From the NCBI RefSeq assembly GCF_001424545.1, contig NZ_LMQL01000003.1, forward strand, positions 135,806 to 199,805: DNA of 64,000 nt. The letters are read 5' to 3'. Made by a program: the position numbers and the translations under genes. The notes under the pieces were generated by a model that saw nothing but the letters and a program-made list of their open reading frames with translations, had not been told where the DNA came from and did not search any database. Every line of letters starts with the position of its first letter. Within the stretch, counting starts at the first letter, position 1. This stretch comes from Ramlibacter sp. Leaf400 (GTDB taxonomy: Bacteria; Pseudomonadota; Gammaproteobacteria; Burkholderiales; Burkholderiaceae_C). This document shows, piece by piece, positions 27,103 to 36,432 of this stretch.

Positions 27103-27542
27103 AGGATCCCGCCATCCTGGTGGTCGACGACAACCCCGACCACCTCGAACTCACCGTCATGGCGCTCGCCGAATGCTGCGACCCGGGGCAGATCGCCACC
27201 GCCGCGGACGGCGTGGAAGCACTGGACTTCCTGCTCGGCCGGGGCCGCCACGCGGGCCGCGACACCTCGCGCCAGCCCCGCCTGGTGATCCTGGACATGA
27301 AGCTGGTGCGCATGCACGGCCTGGAGGTGCTGCGCGCCATCCGCGCCGACCGCCGCACGGCCGTCCTGCCCGTGGTGATGCACTCCTCCTCGACCGAGAA
27401 GGGCGACATCGCCGCGTGCTACGCCAGCGGGGCCAACGCGTACGTCGGCAAGGCCACCGACTACGACGAATTGCGCCGCCGCATGCGCCAGGCCCACGGC
27501 TTCTGGGTCACGGTCAACGAGCGCGGCGAGCCCGCGACCTGA
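27099..27542 (+). CDS. Receiver-only response regulator, Rcp1-like
   Basis: 147-residue single receiver domain with no output domain. AILVVDDNPDHLELTVMALAE provides the acidic pair (about residues 10-11), LVILDMKLVRMHGLEVL the phosphoacceptor Asp (about 67), VVMHSSSTEKGD the switch Ser/Thr and GANAYVGKATDY the conserved Lys. Such Rcp1-type regulators often act as partners of phytochrome-like or PAS/GAF histidine kinases; a PAS-GAF hybrid kinase lies 2 kb downstream on the other strand, which is a plausible but unproven partner. It converges with the SDR gene. Confidence 0.85.
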   Translation: MKDPAILVVDDNPDHLELTVMALAECCDPGQIATAADGVEALDFLLGRGRHAGRDTSRQPRLVILDMKLVRMHGLEVLRAIRADRRTAVLPVVMHSSSTEKGDIAACYASGANAYVGKATDYDELRRRMRQAHGFWVTVNERGEPAT

Positions 27543-27560
27543 GGCCCGGGGCCCCGCACC

Positions 27561-28589
27561 TCAGGTGCCGCCCACGCTGCCCGTCACCGGCAGCACGATC
27601 CCCGTGATGTAGCTCGCGCAGGCGGGCGAGGCCAGGAACACATAGGCCGGCGACAGTTCCTCGGGCTGGGCGGGCCGCTTCATGTCGCTGGACTTGCCGA
27701 ACTCGGCCACCTTCTCGGCCGTCTGGTCGGCCGGGTTGAGCGGCGTCCACACCGGCCCCGGCGCCACGCAGTTCACCCGGATGCCCTTGGGCAGCAGGCT
27801 GGAGGCCAGCGACATGGTGAAGGCGTGGATCGCGCCCTTGGTGGCCGAATAGTCCAGCAGGTTGGCGCTGCCGCGCAGGGCCACCACCGAGCCGCTGTTG
27901 ATGATGGAAGCGCCGGGCTTGAGGTGCTGCAGCGCCGCGCGCGCCATGTAGAAGTAGCCGAAGATGTTGGTCTTCATGGTCTCTTCCAGCCGCTCGTCGG
28001 TGATGTCGGCCAGCGAATCCGCATGCTCCTGGAAGGCCGCGTTGTTCACCAGGATGTCGAGCCGGTCGAACTCGGCCACGGTCTTGTCCACGGCTTCGCG
28101 GCAGAACGCCGAGTCCTTCACGTCGCCGGGGATCAGCAGGCACTGGCGCCCTTCCTTCTCGACCCAGCTCTTCGTCTCCTGCGCGTCCTCGTGCGAGCTC
28201 AGGTACACGATGGCCACGTCGGCGCCTTCGCGCGCGTACAGCACCGCCACCGCGCGGCCGATGCCGGAGTCGCCGCCGGTGATCAGCGCCACCATGCCCT
28301 TGAGCTTGCCGCTGCCGCGGTAGTCGGGCGCGTAGAAGCGGGGCTTGAGGTCCATGTCGGCCTCCAGCCCCGGTTTCTCCAGGTGCTGGGCCGGCAGCTC
28401 GTCGGGCTGCGGCCGCAGTCCCGTCGGCGGCGTCTTCGGTGGCGGCTTGACTTCCAGGCCCTGCTCCTTGGCGCGGGCCTTGGCTTCGTCCTTGCGGTCC
28501 TGCTCGCGCTGGATGTCGCGCTGCTTCTCGGCGGCGGCTTCGTTGGTGCCGCCGCGCGCGCCTTCCCTGGCGCTGGGTTTCCGGTCCAT
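27561..28589 (-). CDS. SDR family oxidoreductase with charged N-terminal extension (general-stress type)
   Basis: 342-residue enzyme. Residues 1 to about 85 are strongly charged and proline-rich (EKQRDIQREQDRKDEAKARAKEQ, KPPPKTPPTGLRPQPDELPAQHL). The SDR domain follows: LITGGDSGIGRAVAVLYAREGADVAI, LVNNAAFQEHADSL, IINSGSVVALRG, YSATKGAIHAFTMSLA, and VAPGPVWTPLNP. The arrangement matches the YghA / B. subtilis GSP39 group of glucose/ribitol-like dehydrogenases linked to general stress. AGGAGG lies seven bases before ATG 28589. Its neighbours (Hsp20, TerB) support a stress role. Confidence 0.87.
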   Translation of the reverse strand: MDRKPSAREGARGGTNEAAAEKQRDIQREQDRKDEAKARAKEQGLEVKPPPKTPPTGLRPQPDELPAQHLEKPGLEADMDLKPRFYAPDYRGSGKLKGMVALITGGDSGIGRAVAVLYAREGADVAIVYLSSHEDAQETKSWVEKEGRQCLLIPGDVKDSAFCREAVDKTVAEFDRLDILVNNAAFQEHADSLADITDERLEETMKTNIFGYFYMARAALQHLKPGASIINSGSVVALRGSANLLDYSATKGAIHAFTMSLASSLLPKGIRVNCVAPGPVWTPLNPADQTAEKVAEFGKSSDMKRPAQPEELSPAYVFLASPACASYITGIVLPVTGSVGGT

Positions 28590-28679
28590 GGGGGAGCCTC
28601 CTGCATGCAAACCGCCACTATTGCGAGCGGCCCGGAGGGAGGCTGTAGAACTTCGCGGTCCGCCCGCGTCGGAGCGGGC

Positions 28680-29144
28680 CTACAGTCCGGCAGCCTGCCG
28701 GGCGCGCAGCTTGGCGGCGATGTACTCGCCGTGCGTCACATGCAGCAGGCCGGCGATGCGCGAGATCACGTGGTTCTCGTGCGCATCGACGGCGCCGTCG
28801 GCATAGGCCACCTGCCACATCGTCTCCACCACCGCCACCTTGGCCGGCTGGTCCAGCTCGTCGTTCAGCTGCGAGGTGAACTGGTGGAAGTCGGACGCGC
28901 TCCGTGACGCCTGCTCGGCCAGGCCGACCAGCTCGTGCAGCTCCCGGTCGCCCAGCGGGAAACGCCGGCGCAGCGCCTCCAGCACCGCCTGGCGCTCGCC
29001 GGCGGTGATCTCGGGGTCGGCCCGCATCACCTCCACCAGCAGGACCGCGCAGGCCAGGCGCAAGGCGGCCGGGCCGCCGGCGGGGCCGGCGGCCACGGGG
29101 TCGCCGCGCAGGGCGGCGAAGACATCTCGGAAGGACTGGAACAT
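28680..29144 (-). CDS. TerB family tellurite-resistance-like protein
   Basis: 154-residue helical protein of the TerB-like family. The signature is a duplicated helix pattern with acidic residues: LRLACAVLLVEVMRADPEITAGERQAVLEALRRRF in the first half and VVETMWQVAYADGAVDAHENHVISRIAGLLHV in the second, both with the D-x-x-x/E...E pattern that binds metal ions. TerB proteins are cytoplasmic and associate with membrane stress responses; an isolated copy like this need not confer tellurite resistance. It starts 16 bases after the hybrid kinase stop and may share its transcript. Confidence 0.85.
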   Translation of the reverse strand: MFQSFRDVFAALRGDPVAAGPAGGPAALRLACAVLLVEVMRADPEITAGERQAVLEALRRRFPLGDRELHELVGLAEQASRSASDFHQFTSQLNDELDQPAKVAVVETMWQVAYADGAVDAHENHVISRIAGLLHVTHGEYIAAKLRARQAAGL

Positions 29145-29160
29145 CCCCTGCCGGAGCGCC

Positions 29161-31281
29161 TCAACGGCTCGAAAGTTCCTGCAGCCGCTGCGGGTCCACC
29201 GGCTTGGTCCAGTGGTGGTCGAAGCCCGCCTGCTGCGCGGCCTCCTTGTCCTGCTGCTGGCCCCAGCCGGTGAGCGCGATCAGGATGGGCTGGCGAACGC
29301 CCTCGAGCTTGCGGATGCGCCGCGCCACCTCGTAGCCGCTGATGTCGGGCAGGCCGATGTCCAGCAGCACCACGTCGGGCCGGAATTCCTGGGTCTGCGC
29401 GACGGCGGAGCGGCCGTCGTGCACCACCACCACATCGTTGCCCGACATCTTGAGCAGCTCGGCCACGGTGGCGGCGGCGTCCTCGTTGTCGTCCACCACC
29501 AGCAGGCGCCGGGTGTGCGCCGGGGGCGCGTCCGCCGACGCCTCGCGCGGCGGGCTGGCGGCGGCCGCGAGCGTCTCGCGGCGCTGGCGCGGCAACCGCA
29601 CGACGAACTCGCTGCCCTGGTCGAGGCCGGGGCTGTTGGCCTCCACCGTGCCGCCGTGCAGGCGAACCAGGCCCTCCACCAGCGACAGGCCGATGCCCAG
29701 CCCGCCCTGCCGGCCCTCGGAAGGGTGGGTGACCTGGGTGAAGAGGCCGAACACCTTGCCCAGCATCTCGGGCGCGATGCCGCTGCCGTTGTCCCTCACG
29801 CAGACCACCAGTTCGGCCTCGTGCGCCTCCACCGCCACCTCGATGCGGCCGCCGCGCCGCGTGTACTTGGCGGCGTTGTTCAGCAGGTTGGAGAACACCT
29901 GCGCCAGCCGGGCCGGGTCGGCCACCAGGTCGGTGGCCTCGTCGGGGAACGAGATCGACAGCTTGTGGTGCGCGGCTTCGATGTGCGGCCGGCTGATCTC
30001 CACCGCCGTGCCGATCACGTGGACCAGGTTGGTGGGCTCCTGCTTGAGCTCGATCTTGTTGGTGCTGATGCGCGAGACGTCCAGCAGGTCGTCCACCAGC
30101 CGCGAGAGCTGGCCGACCTGCCGCTCAATGATGCCGCCCACCTGCTCGATGCGCTGCGGGTCGCCCTTGGCCCGCTTGATGATCGACAGGCCGTTCCAGA
30201 TCGGCGCCAGCGGGTTGCGCAACTCGTGCGCCAGCGTGGCCAGGAAGACGTCCTTGGCGCGGTCGGACTCGCGCAACGCCTCCAGCAGGTGGGCGTTGTC
30301 GATCGCGACCGCCGCGCGCCGCGCCAGGTCCTCGGCCAGCGCCAGGTCGCCCAGGTCGTAGCGTCGGCGCGATTCGGTGGTGATGAAGGTGATCACGCCC
30401 AGCGTGCGGCCGCGCACGTTGAGCGGCGCGCCGATGTACGAGTACAGCCCCAGGGTGCGCAGAATGGCCAGCAGCTCGGGGTCGCTCACGCCCTCCTGCA
30501 GCACTTCGTCGGTGATCTCCTCCACCAGGTTGCCCTGGCCGCTGCGCGCCACCGCCCACGTGCCGGTGGGGCTGTCGGGGTCGGGCGGGTAGCGGCGGTG
30601 CAGGTCGAACGCCAGGTCCGCCTTGGCCGGGTCGACGTGGGCGGCGGCCACGCGGTCCAGGCTGCCGTCCTGCAGCAGGTCGATCGCGCACCAGTCGGCG
30701 AAGCGCGGGACCGCCAGCTGGGCGATGCGGTCCAGCGTTTCCTGGGAGTCGTTGACGCCGGCCAGTTCGGCGCTGGCCTCGGCCAGGAACTCCAGGTCCT
30801 GCTCCTTGTGCTTGCGTCGGGTGATGTCCAGGCACACGCCGGCCATGGACACGGCCTGGCCATCGGCGTCCCGCCGCACGCGGCCACGCGCCTCCAGCCA
30901 GCGCACGCGGCCGTCCGGCCAGACCACGCGGTATTCGAGCCGGTGCCAGCCGGTGCGCTCGACCGATTCGCTCAGGGCCTCGCGCAGCCGCTCGCGGTCG
31001 CGCGGATCGACCGCCTCGAAGTAGCTGGCGCCGTGCAGCGGCTCCGCGCCTTCGGGCAGGCCATGCAGGCGCTCCATCCCCGGCCACCAGGTGCTGCGGC
31101 CGGTGGGCAGGTCGATCTGCCAGATGCCCATGCCGCCGGCCTCCAGCGCGAGCTGCAGCCGTTCCTCGCTTTGCTTGAGCGTCTCGACCAGGTGGGCCAC
31201 GTCGGCCGGTGCGGCCGCCACGGCGCCGCCCGCACCGGTCTGCGGCGGCGGGTGGGTCGGGGTGGCGGGTTGGGCGGACAT
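29161..31281 (-). CDS. PAS-GAF hybrid sensor histidine kinase with C-terminal receiver
   Basis: 706-residue cytoplasmic sensor kinase, without membrane segments. In order: a PAS domain (about 35-160, LQLALEAGGMGIWQID ... GVCLDITRRKHKEQ), a GAF domain (about 180-330, PRFADWCAIDLL ... YSYIGAPLNVRGRTLGVITF), a HisKA helix pair with the phospho-acceptor in FLATLAHELRNPLAP (about 350), a HATPase domain (NNAAKYTRRGG, VRDNGSGIAPEM, GGLGIGLSLVEGLV; about 450-555) and a receiver with VVLLDIGLPD and TKPVD (about 580-700). ATG 31281 is chosen; ATG 31323 would add 14 residues, and neither has a strong ribosome binding site. The stimulus is unknown. Confidence 0.88.
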   Translation of the reverse strand: MSAQPATPTHPPPQTGAGGAVAAAPADVAHLVETLKQSEERLQLALEAGGMGIWQIDLPTGRSTWWPGMERLHGLPEGAEPLHGASYFEAVDPRDRERLREALSESVERTGWHRLEYRVVWPDGRVRWLEARGRVRRDADGQAVSMAGVCLDITRRKHKEQDLEFLAEASAELAGVNDSQETLDRIAQLAVPRFADWCAIDLLQDGSLDRVAAAHVDPAKADLAFDLHRRYPPDPDSPTGTWAVARSGQGNLVEEITDEVLQEGVSDPELLAILRTLGLYSYIGAPLNVRGRTLGVITFITTESRRRYDLGDLALAEDLARRAAVAIDNAHLLEALRESDRAKDVFLATLAHELRNPLAPIWNGLSIIKRAKGDPQRIEQVGGIIERQVGQLSRLVDDLLDVSRISTNKIELKQEPTNLVHVIGTAVEISRPHIEAAHHKLSISFPDEATDLVADPARLAQVFSNLLNNAAKYTRRGGRIEVAVEAHEAELVVCVRDNGSGIAPEMLGKVFGLFTQVTHPSEGRQGGLGIGLSLVEGLVRLHGGTVEANSPGLDQGSEFVVRLPRQRRETLAAAASPPREASADAPPAHTRRLLVVDDNEDAAATVAELLKMSGNDVVVVHDGRSAVAQTQEFRPDVVLLDIGLPDISGYEVARRIRKLEGVRQPILIALTGWGQQQDKEAAQQAGFDHHWTKPVDPQRLQELSSR

Positions 31282-31381
31282 GGCGGCTGGAGCTCGGAAG
31301 CGTAGCGGGAATTGCTCGGCCATGGGGTTTGCTGCATCCCCCAACTCAGCCGTGCGGCGGCCGAGCCTTCCGAAAACCGCA

Positions 31382-32563
31382 TCAAGCCGGTGCGAGCCGC
31401 CGTTCCAGCCGATCCGTGCGCCAGGCGCAGGCGGTGCCCGCCAGGGCGAGCGCGGTGGCGGCGCCGTACATCGCTTCGAACCCGAAACGCGACGCAAGTG
31501 CCCCGCCCGCCACCACCCCGGTGACGCCGCCGAAACCGTAGCCGATGACGGTGAACAGGGCCTGGCCGCGCCCGCGCAGGCGGCCGGGGAAATGCCGGGT
31601 CACCATCGCGATGCAGATCGTGTGGTGGGTGGCGAAGGTGAGCGCGTGCAGCACCTGGGCCAGGAACAGCGCCACCAGCCAGTCGGCGGCGGCGCCGGTC
31701 AGCGCCATGCGCACCACCGCGGCCGCGCCGCAGATCCACAGCCAGCGGGTCATGGGCAGCAGGCGCAGCAGGCGCCCCTGCGAGAAGAACCAGGCGATCT
31801 CCACCACCACCGAGACCGCCCAGAGCGCGCCGATCATGGCCTTGCTGTAGCCGCGCGCGTCCAGGAAGAGCGAGAAGAAGCCGTAGATGGCGAAGTGCGC
31901 CATCACGTGGAACAGCAGCGAGGCGAAGAACCAGCGCACCACCGGCTGGCGCAGCACCGGGCCGACCGGTTCGCCGCGCGCGTGCGAATGGTGGACCTTC
32001 TCGCGCACGTCGGGCAGCCACAGCGTGCAGGCCAGCACGCCGGCCAGCGTGAGGGCGGTCCAGGCCGGGAAATGGCCCATGCCGAACCGCTCGAACCATG
32101 CGCCGGCCGAGAACACCGTGACCATGAAGCCCACCGAGCCCCACAGCCGCACCTTGCCGTAGCGCCCCCAGTCGCCGGCCACCAGGTTGGCCATGGCCGC
32201 CTCGGTGAGCGACATCATCGAGCTGGTGTGGGTGAAGAGCACCAGCAGCACCAGGCCGATCCACCACGCGCCACCCTCCACCCACAGGCCGGCCGAAGAG
32301 GCCAGCGCCACCGCCGCGGAAAAGCGCAGCAGGCGCACGCGTTCGCCGGTGTGGTCGGACAGCGCGCCCCACGCATAGGGCGCGAACACCCGGGTGAACG
32401 ACTGCACCGAGGCCAGCAGGCTGATCACGACGATCGGCAGCCCCAGGTCCTTGAGCCACAGCGGCAGGTAGGGATTGAAGAAGCCGATGTGGGCGAAGTA
32501 GGTCGCCGAGAGCGCGGCGAACGGCGCCAGCTGGCGCCCCGTCGGCGCCTCCTGCGAAGCCAC
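31382..32563 (-). CDS. MFS transporter (HcaT/MFS_1-like)
   Basis: 393-residue inner-membrane protein with about twelve segments of the major facilitator superfamily. The N-terminus reads APFAALSATYFAHIGFFNPYLPLWLKDLGLP, then WGALSDHTGERVRLLRF (the GxLxDRxGRR-type loop between helices 2 and 3), MMSLTEAAMANL and RGRGQALFTVIGYGFGGVTG. This pattern is that of the phenylpropionate/sugar-symporter-like MFS branch; its substrate is unknown. No early ATG exists; GTG 32563, six bases after the aroC stop, gives VASQEAPTG and is the most likely start. Confidence 0.82.
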   Translation of the reverse strand: MASQEAPTGRQLAPFAALSATYFAHIGFFNPYLPLWLKDLGLPIVVISLLASVQSFTRVFAPYAWGALSDHTGERVRLLRFSAAVALASSAGLWVEGGAWWIGLVLLVLFTHTSSMMSLTEAAMANLVAGDWGRYGKVRLWGSVGFMVTVFSAGAWFERFGMGHFPAWTALTLAGVLACTLWLPDVREKVHHSHARGEPVGPVLRQPVVRWFFASLLFHVMAHFAIYGFFSLFLDARGYSKAMIGALWAVSVVVEIAWFFSQGRLLRLLPMTRWLWICGAAAVVRMALTGAAADWLVALFLAQVLHALTFATHHTICIAMVTRHFPGRLRGRGQALFTVIGYGFGGVTGVVAGGALASRFGFEAMYGAATALALAGTACAWRTDRLERRLAPA

Positions 32564-32568
32564 GGCGC

Positions 32569-33666
32569 TCAGAGGAACGAGGCCGCGATGGCCGGCAGCG
32601 GCGGCTGGACGTCGGCGTTCTGCGCGCGCTGTCGCAGCACGTGGTCCATCACCACCAGCGCCAGCATGGCTTCGGCGATCGGCGTGGCGCGGATGCCCAC
32701 GCAGGGGTCGTGGCGGCCCTTGGTGACGACCTGCGTGGGCTGGCCCTGCAGGTCGATGGTGTCGCGCGGGCTGATGATGGAGCTGGTGGGCTTGACCGCG
32801 ATCGAGACCTCCAGGTCCTGGCCGGTGCTGATGCCGCCCAGCACGCCGCCGGCGTTGTTGGTGGAAAAGCCCTGGGGCGTGAGCGAGTCGCCGTGCGTGG
32901 TGCCGCGCTGCGCCACGCTGGCGAAGCCGGCCCCGATCTCCACGCCCTTGACGGCGTTGATGCCCATCATGGCCCAGGCGATGTCGGCGTCCAGCTTGTC
33001 GAACAGGGGCACGCCCAGCCCGGTGGGCATGTTGCTGGCCGTCACCCGGATGCGCGCGCCGCAGGAATCGCCCGACTTGCGCAGGGCGTCCATGTACGCC
33101 TCCAGCCGCGAGACGTCGGCCACGGGCGCGAAGAACGGGTTGTTCGCCACGTGGTCCCAGGACTCGAAGGGGATCTCGATCTCGCCCAGCTGCTGCATGC
33201 AGCCGCGAAACAGGATGCCGTGCTGGCGCGCCAGCCATTTGCGGGCCACCGCGCCGGCCGCCACCATGGGCGCGGTCAGCCGCGCGGAGGAACGGCCGCC
33301 GCCGCGCGGGTCGCGCAGGCCGTACTTCTGCAGGTAGGTGTAGTCGGCGTGGCCGGGGCGGAAGGTGCGGGCGATCTCGCCGTAGTCCTTGCTGCGCTGG
33401 TCGGTGTTGCGGATGAGCAGGCAGATCGGCGTGCCGGTGGTCTGGCCTTCATAGACGCCGGAGAGGATCTCGACCTTGTCCTCCTCCTGCCGCTGGGTGA
33501 CATGGCGGCTGGTGCCGGGGCGGCGGCGGTCCAGGTCGGGCTGGATGTCGGCTTCCGAGAGGTCCATGCCCGGTGGGCAGCCGTCGATGACGCACCCGAT
33601 GGCGGGCCCGTGCGACTCACCGAAGTTGGTGACCGCGAACAGGGTGCCGAAGGTGTTGCCGCTCAT
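32569..33666 (-). CDS. aroC: Chorismate synthase
   Basis: 365-residue enzyme that converts 5-enolpyruvylshikimate-3-phosphate to chorismate, with reduced FMN as cofactor. Family signatures are present: [20 protein letters not shown] (about residues 12-32), [38 protein letters not shown] (about 103-116), [18 protein letters not shown] (about 122-140) and [17 protein letters not shown] (about 265-282). Length matches E. coli AroC (361). It feeds the pheA and tyrA branch at the right end of the window. The MFS gene begins six bases after its stop. Confidence 0.97.
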   Translation of the reverse strand: MSGNTFGTLFAVTNFGESHGPAIGCVIDGCPPGMDLSEADIQPDLDRRRPGTSRHVTQRQEEDKVEILSGVYEGQTTGTPICLLIRNTDQRSKDYGEIARTFRPGHADYTYLQKYGLRDPRGGGRSSARLTAPMVAAGAVARKWLARQHGILFRGCMQQLGEIEIPFESWDHVANNPFFAPVADVSRLEAYMDALRKSGDSCGARIRVTASNMPTGLGVPLFDKLDADIAWAMMGINAVKGVEIGAGFASVAQRGTTHGDSLTPQGFSTNNAGGVLGGISTGQDLEVSIAVKPTSSIISPRDTIDLQGQPTQVVTKGRHDPCVGIRATPIAEAMLALVVMDHVLRQRAQNADVQPPLPAIAASFL

Positions 33667-33703
33667 GGGGCGGGATTATTCCAGACGCTTGCGGGAAGAA
33701 GCA

Positions 33704-33730
33704 CTGGATCCCCGCCTCCGCGGGGATGAC
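33704..33730. repeat. REP-like element, half copy
   Basis: CTGGATCCCCGCCTCCGCGGGGATGAC is the right half of the repeat family found at 6714-6791 and 22810-22887. It lies between the aroC start and the CBS-domain gene stop, 38 bases upstream of aroC on the strand being transcribed. Confidence 0.8.
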
Positions 33731-33754
33731 GGGGACACTTCGCTGGGATGAAGG

Positions 33755-34219
33755 CTACAGCTGCGCCGTGGGCTGGGCGTCTTCGCCGCTCGGCCAGTCG
33801 CGGATGTAGGCCTTGAGCATGCGGTTCTCGAAGTTCTGGCTGTCGACCACCGCCCGGGCGACGTCGTAGAGGCTGATCACGCCCATCAGCATGCGCTTGT
33901 CCATCACCGGCATGTAGCGCGCGTGGCGGTCCAGCATCATGCGGCGCACCTCGTCCAGCTCGGTCTCGAAGGTGCAGGTGAGCGGGTGGTCGTCCATCGC
34001 GGTGCGCACCAGGCGGTCGCCCACCACCCCGGCGTTGGCGACGATGCACTGGATGACCTCGCGGAAGGTGAGCATGCCCACCAGGTCGCCGTGTTCCATC
34101 ACCACCAGCGAACCGATGTCCTTGTCGGCCATCGTCTCGATCGCGCGCGACAGGGGCTCGTCGGGCGCGACCGTGTAGAGCGTGCTGCCCTTGACGCGCA
34201 GGATGTCGCTGACCTTCAT
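33755..34219 (-). CDS. Tandem CBS domain protein
   Basis: 154-residue protein made almost entirely of two CBS motifs (one Bateman module), which usually sense adenine nucleotides. The first reads TVAPDEPLSRAIETMADKDIGSLVVMEHGDLVGMLTFREVIQCI (about residues 16-60), and the second HPLTCTFETELDEVRRMMLDRHARYMPVMDKRMLMGVISLYDVARAV (about 78-125). No catalytic domain is attached, so the partner is probably another protein. ATG 34219 begins MKVSDILRVKG with GAGGAGACATCC before it. It faces away from metY across a 108-base gap containing promoter-like TATAG. Confidence 0.9.
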   Translation of the reverse strand: MKVSDILRVKGSTLYTVAPDEPLSRAIETMADKDIGSLVVMEHGDLVGMLTFREVIQCIVANAGVVGDRLVRTAMDDHPLTCTFETELDEVRRMMLDRHARYMPVMDKRMLMGVISLYDVARAVVDSQNFENRMLKAYIRDWPSGEDAQPTAQL

Positions 34220-34327
34220 GGATGTCTCCTCGTGGCCCGTCGCGCAGCGGTGGCGGGTGCGGGTGCGGATGAATATAGCCCACAATCCCGAGCGCACACA
34301 ACGAGACAGGGACCCGAGGAGACCTCC

Positions 34328-35623
34328 ATGCCCGGCTATTCCGACCCCGGCTTCGACACGCTCGCGTTGCACGCCGGCGCCGCGCCCGACCCGGCCACCG
34401 GCGCCCGCGCCGTGCCCATCCACCTGACCACCTCGTTCGTCTTCGAATCGAGCGACCACGCGGCGGCGCTGTTCAACCTCGAGCGTGCCGGCCACGTCTA
34501 TTCCCGCATCAGCAACCCGACCAACGCTGTGCTGGAGCAGCGGGTGGCGGCGCTGGAAGGCGGCATCGGCGCCATCGCCACCGCCAGCGGCCAGGCGGCG
34601 CTGCACCTGTCCATCGCGACACTGATGGGTTCGGGCTCGCACATCGTGGCCAGCACGGCGCTCTACGGTGGCTCGCAGAACCTGCTGCACTACACGATGC
34701 GCCGCTTCGGCATCGACACCACCTTCGTGAAGCCGGGCGACATCGACGGCTGGCGCGCCGCGATCCGGCCCAACACCCGGCTGCTGTTCGGCGAGACCGT
34801 GGGCAACCCCGGCCTGGACGTGCTGGACCTCCCCACGGTGGCCGCCATCGCCGAAGAAGCGGGCGTGCCGCTGCTGGTGGACTCCACCTTCACGACGCCC
34901 TGGCTCATGAAGCCCTTCGACCATGGCGCCCACCTCGTCTACCACTCGGCCACCAAGTTCCTGTCGGGCCACGGCACGGTGATCGGCGGCGTGGTCGTGG
35001 ACGGCGGCAGCTTCGACTGGGAGCGTTCGGGCAAGTTCGCCGAACTCACCGCGCCGTACGACGGCTTCCACGGCATGGTGTTCAGCGAGGAGTCGACCGT
35101 GGGCGCTTTCCTGCTGCGCGCGCGGCGCGAGGGCCTGCGCGACTTCGGCGCCAGCATGAGCCCGCACACGGCCTGGCTCATCCTGCAGGGCATCGAGACC
35201 CTGCCGCTGCGCATGGAGCGCCACATGCGCAACACGCAGCGGGTGGTCGAGTTCCTGGCGGCCCAGCCCTTCGTCGAGCGCGTCGGCCATCCGATGCTGG
35301 AGTCGCACCCCAGCCATGCCCTGGCGAAGAAGCTGCTGCCGCGCGGCGCCGGCTCGGTCTTCAGCTTCGACATGCGCGGCAACCGGGCCCAGGGCCGCAA
35401 GTTCATCGAGACGCTGAAGGTGTTCAGCCACCTGGCCAACGTGGGCGACTGCCGCTCGCTGGTGATCCATCCGGCCAGCACCACGCACTTCCGCATGACG
35501 GACGAGGCGCTCGCCGGCGCCGGCATCACGCAGGGCACGATCCGCCTGTCGATCGGGCTGGAAGACCCGGACGACCTGATCGACGACCTCAAGCGCGCGC
35601 TCAAGGCGGCGGAGAAGGCCTGA
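34328..35623 (+). CDS. metY: O-acetylhomoserine/O-succinylhomoserine sulfhydrylase-type PLP enzyme
   Basis: 431-residue Cys/Met-metabolism PLP enzyme that makes homocysteine or methionine directly from an acylated homoserine and sulfide. Blocks seen are TLALHAGAAPDPATGARAVPI, YSRISNPTNAVLEQRVAALEGG (about 58-80), TASGQAALHLSIATL, LYGGSQNLL, VDSTFTTPWLMKPFDHGAHLVYHSATKFLSGHG with the PLP Lys (about residue 214), and VGDCRSLVIHPASTTH. The long C-terminal part and the DSTFTTPWL motif indicate the MetY (O-acetylhomoserine) type rather than MetB. ATG 34328 follows GAGGAGACCTCC. Followed three bases later by a hydrolase gene. Confidence 0.9.
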   Translation: MPGYSDPGFDTLALHAGAAPDPATGARAVPIHLTTSFVFESSDHAAALFNLERAGHVYSRISNPTNAVLEQRVAALEGGIGAIATASGQAALHLSIATLMGSGSHIVASTALYGGSQNLLHYTMRRFGIDTTFVKPGDIDGWRAAIRPNTRLLFGETVGNPGLDVLDLPTVAAIAEEAGVPLLVDSTFTTPWLMKPFDHGAHLVYHSATKFLSGHGTVIGGVVVDGGSFDWERSGKFAELTAPYDGFHGMVFSEESTVGAFLLRARREGLRDFGASMSPHTAWLILQGIETLPLRMERHMRNTQRVVEFLAAQPFVERVGHPMLESHPSHALAKKLLPRGAGSVFSFDMRGNRAQGRKFIETLKVFSHLANVGDCRSLVIHPASTTHFRMTDEALAGAGITQGTIRLSIGLEDPDDLIDDLKRALKAAEKA

Positions 35624-35625
35624 TC

Positions 35626-36432
35626 ATGGAACTCACCGTCCGCGGCCAGCCGGCCTACTGCTACACCGGCGGCAAGCCCTTCGCTCCCGAGAAACCCACC
35701 GTGGTGTTCCTGCACGGCGTGCTCAACGACCACAGCGTCTGGGGCCTGCAGACGCGCTACTTCGCCCACCACGGCTGGAACGTGCTGGCGCCCGATCTCC
35801 CCGGGCATTGCCGCAGCGGCGGCGAGCCGCCGGCATCGGTGGAGGAAGCGGCGCAGTTCACGCTGGACCTGCTCGATGCGGCCAAGGTGGAGAAGGCGGC
35901 GCTGGTGGGGCACAGCTTCGGCGCGCTGGTCGCGCTGGAGGCGTCGGCCCGTGCGCCGCAACGCATCAGCCGCCTGGCGCTCTGTGGCGTCGCGGCGCCG
36001 ATGAAGGTGTCGCCCGCGCTGCTGGAGAACTCGCAGCACGCGCCGATGAAGGCGATCGACATGGTCAATGTGTTCTCGCATTCCATGCTGGCGCCGCCGC
36101 CCTCCTCGCTGGGCCCGGGCACCTGGCTGTACGGCGGCTCGCGCGCGCTGATGCGGCGGGTGCTGGCCAGCAATCCGCGCGTGAACGTGTTCCACCGGGG
36201 CTTCGTCGCCTGCGACAGCTACCAGGGCGGCGACGCCGCGATGCAGGAGGTGGGTTGCCCGGTGCTCTTCGTGCTCGGTCGCAACGACGCGATGACCCCG
36301 CCGCGGGCCGCGCAGTCGCTGCAGTCGCGGGCCCGGGACGGCCGCACGGTCGTCGTCGACGCCGGCCACCAGATGATGACGGAGGCGCCCGATGCCGTGC
36401 TCGCGGCGCTGAAGGATTTCCTGCCGGCATGA
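35626..36432 (+). CDS. Alpha/beta hydrolase
   Basis: 268-residue alpha/beta hydrolase fold. The oxyanion region VVFLHGVLNDHSVWGLQ (about 25-42), strand-helix PDLPGHCRSGGEPP, nucleophile elbow LVGHSFGALVALEA with Ser (about 102), acid VLGRNDAMTPP (about 215) and catalytic His in VDAGHQMM (about 245) are all visible. Start ATG 35626 is two bases after the metY stop, so it is coupled to methionine synthesis in expression; a role in hydrolysing an ester or acyl homoserine is possible but cannot be told from sequence. Confidence 0.85.
   Translation: MELTVRGQPAYCYTGGKPFAPEKPTVVFLHGVLNDHSVWGLQTRYFAHHGWNVLAPDLPGHCRSGGEPPASVEEAAQFTLDLLDAAKVEKAALVGHSFGALVALEASARAPQRISRLALCGVAAPMKVSPALLENSQHAPMKAIDMVNVFSHSMLAPPPSSLGPGTWLYGGSRALMRRVLASNPRVNVFHRGFVACDSYQGGDAAMQEVGCPVLFVLGRNDAMTPPRAAQSLQSRARDGRTVVVDAGHQMMTEAPDAVLAALKDFLPA

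Noticed and set aside
26969-27607. A plus-strand frame overlapping the receiver gene
   Set aside because: Out of frame with the well-conserved receiver at 27099-27542 and Arg/Pro-rich.
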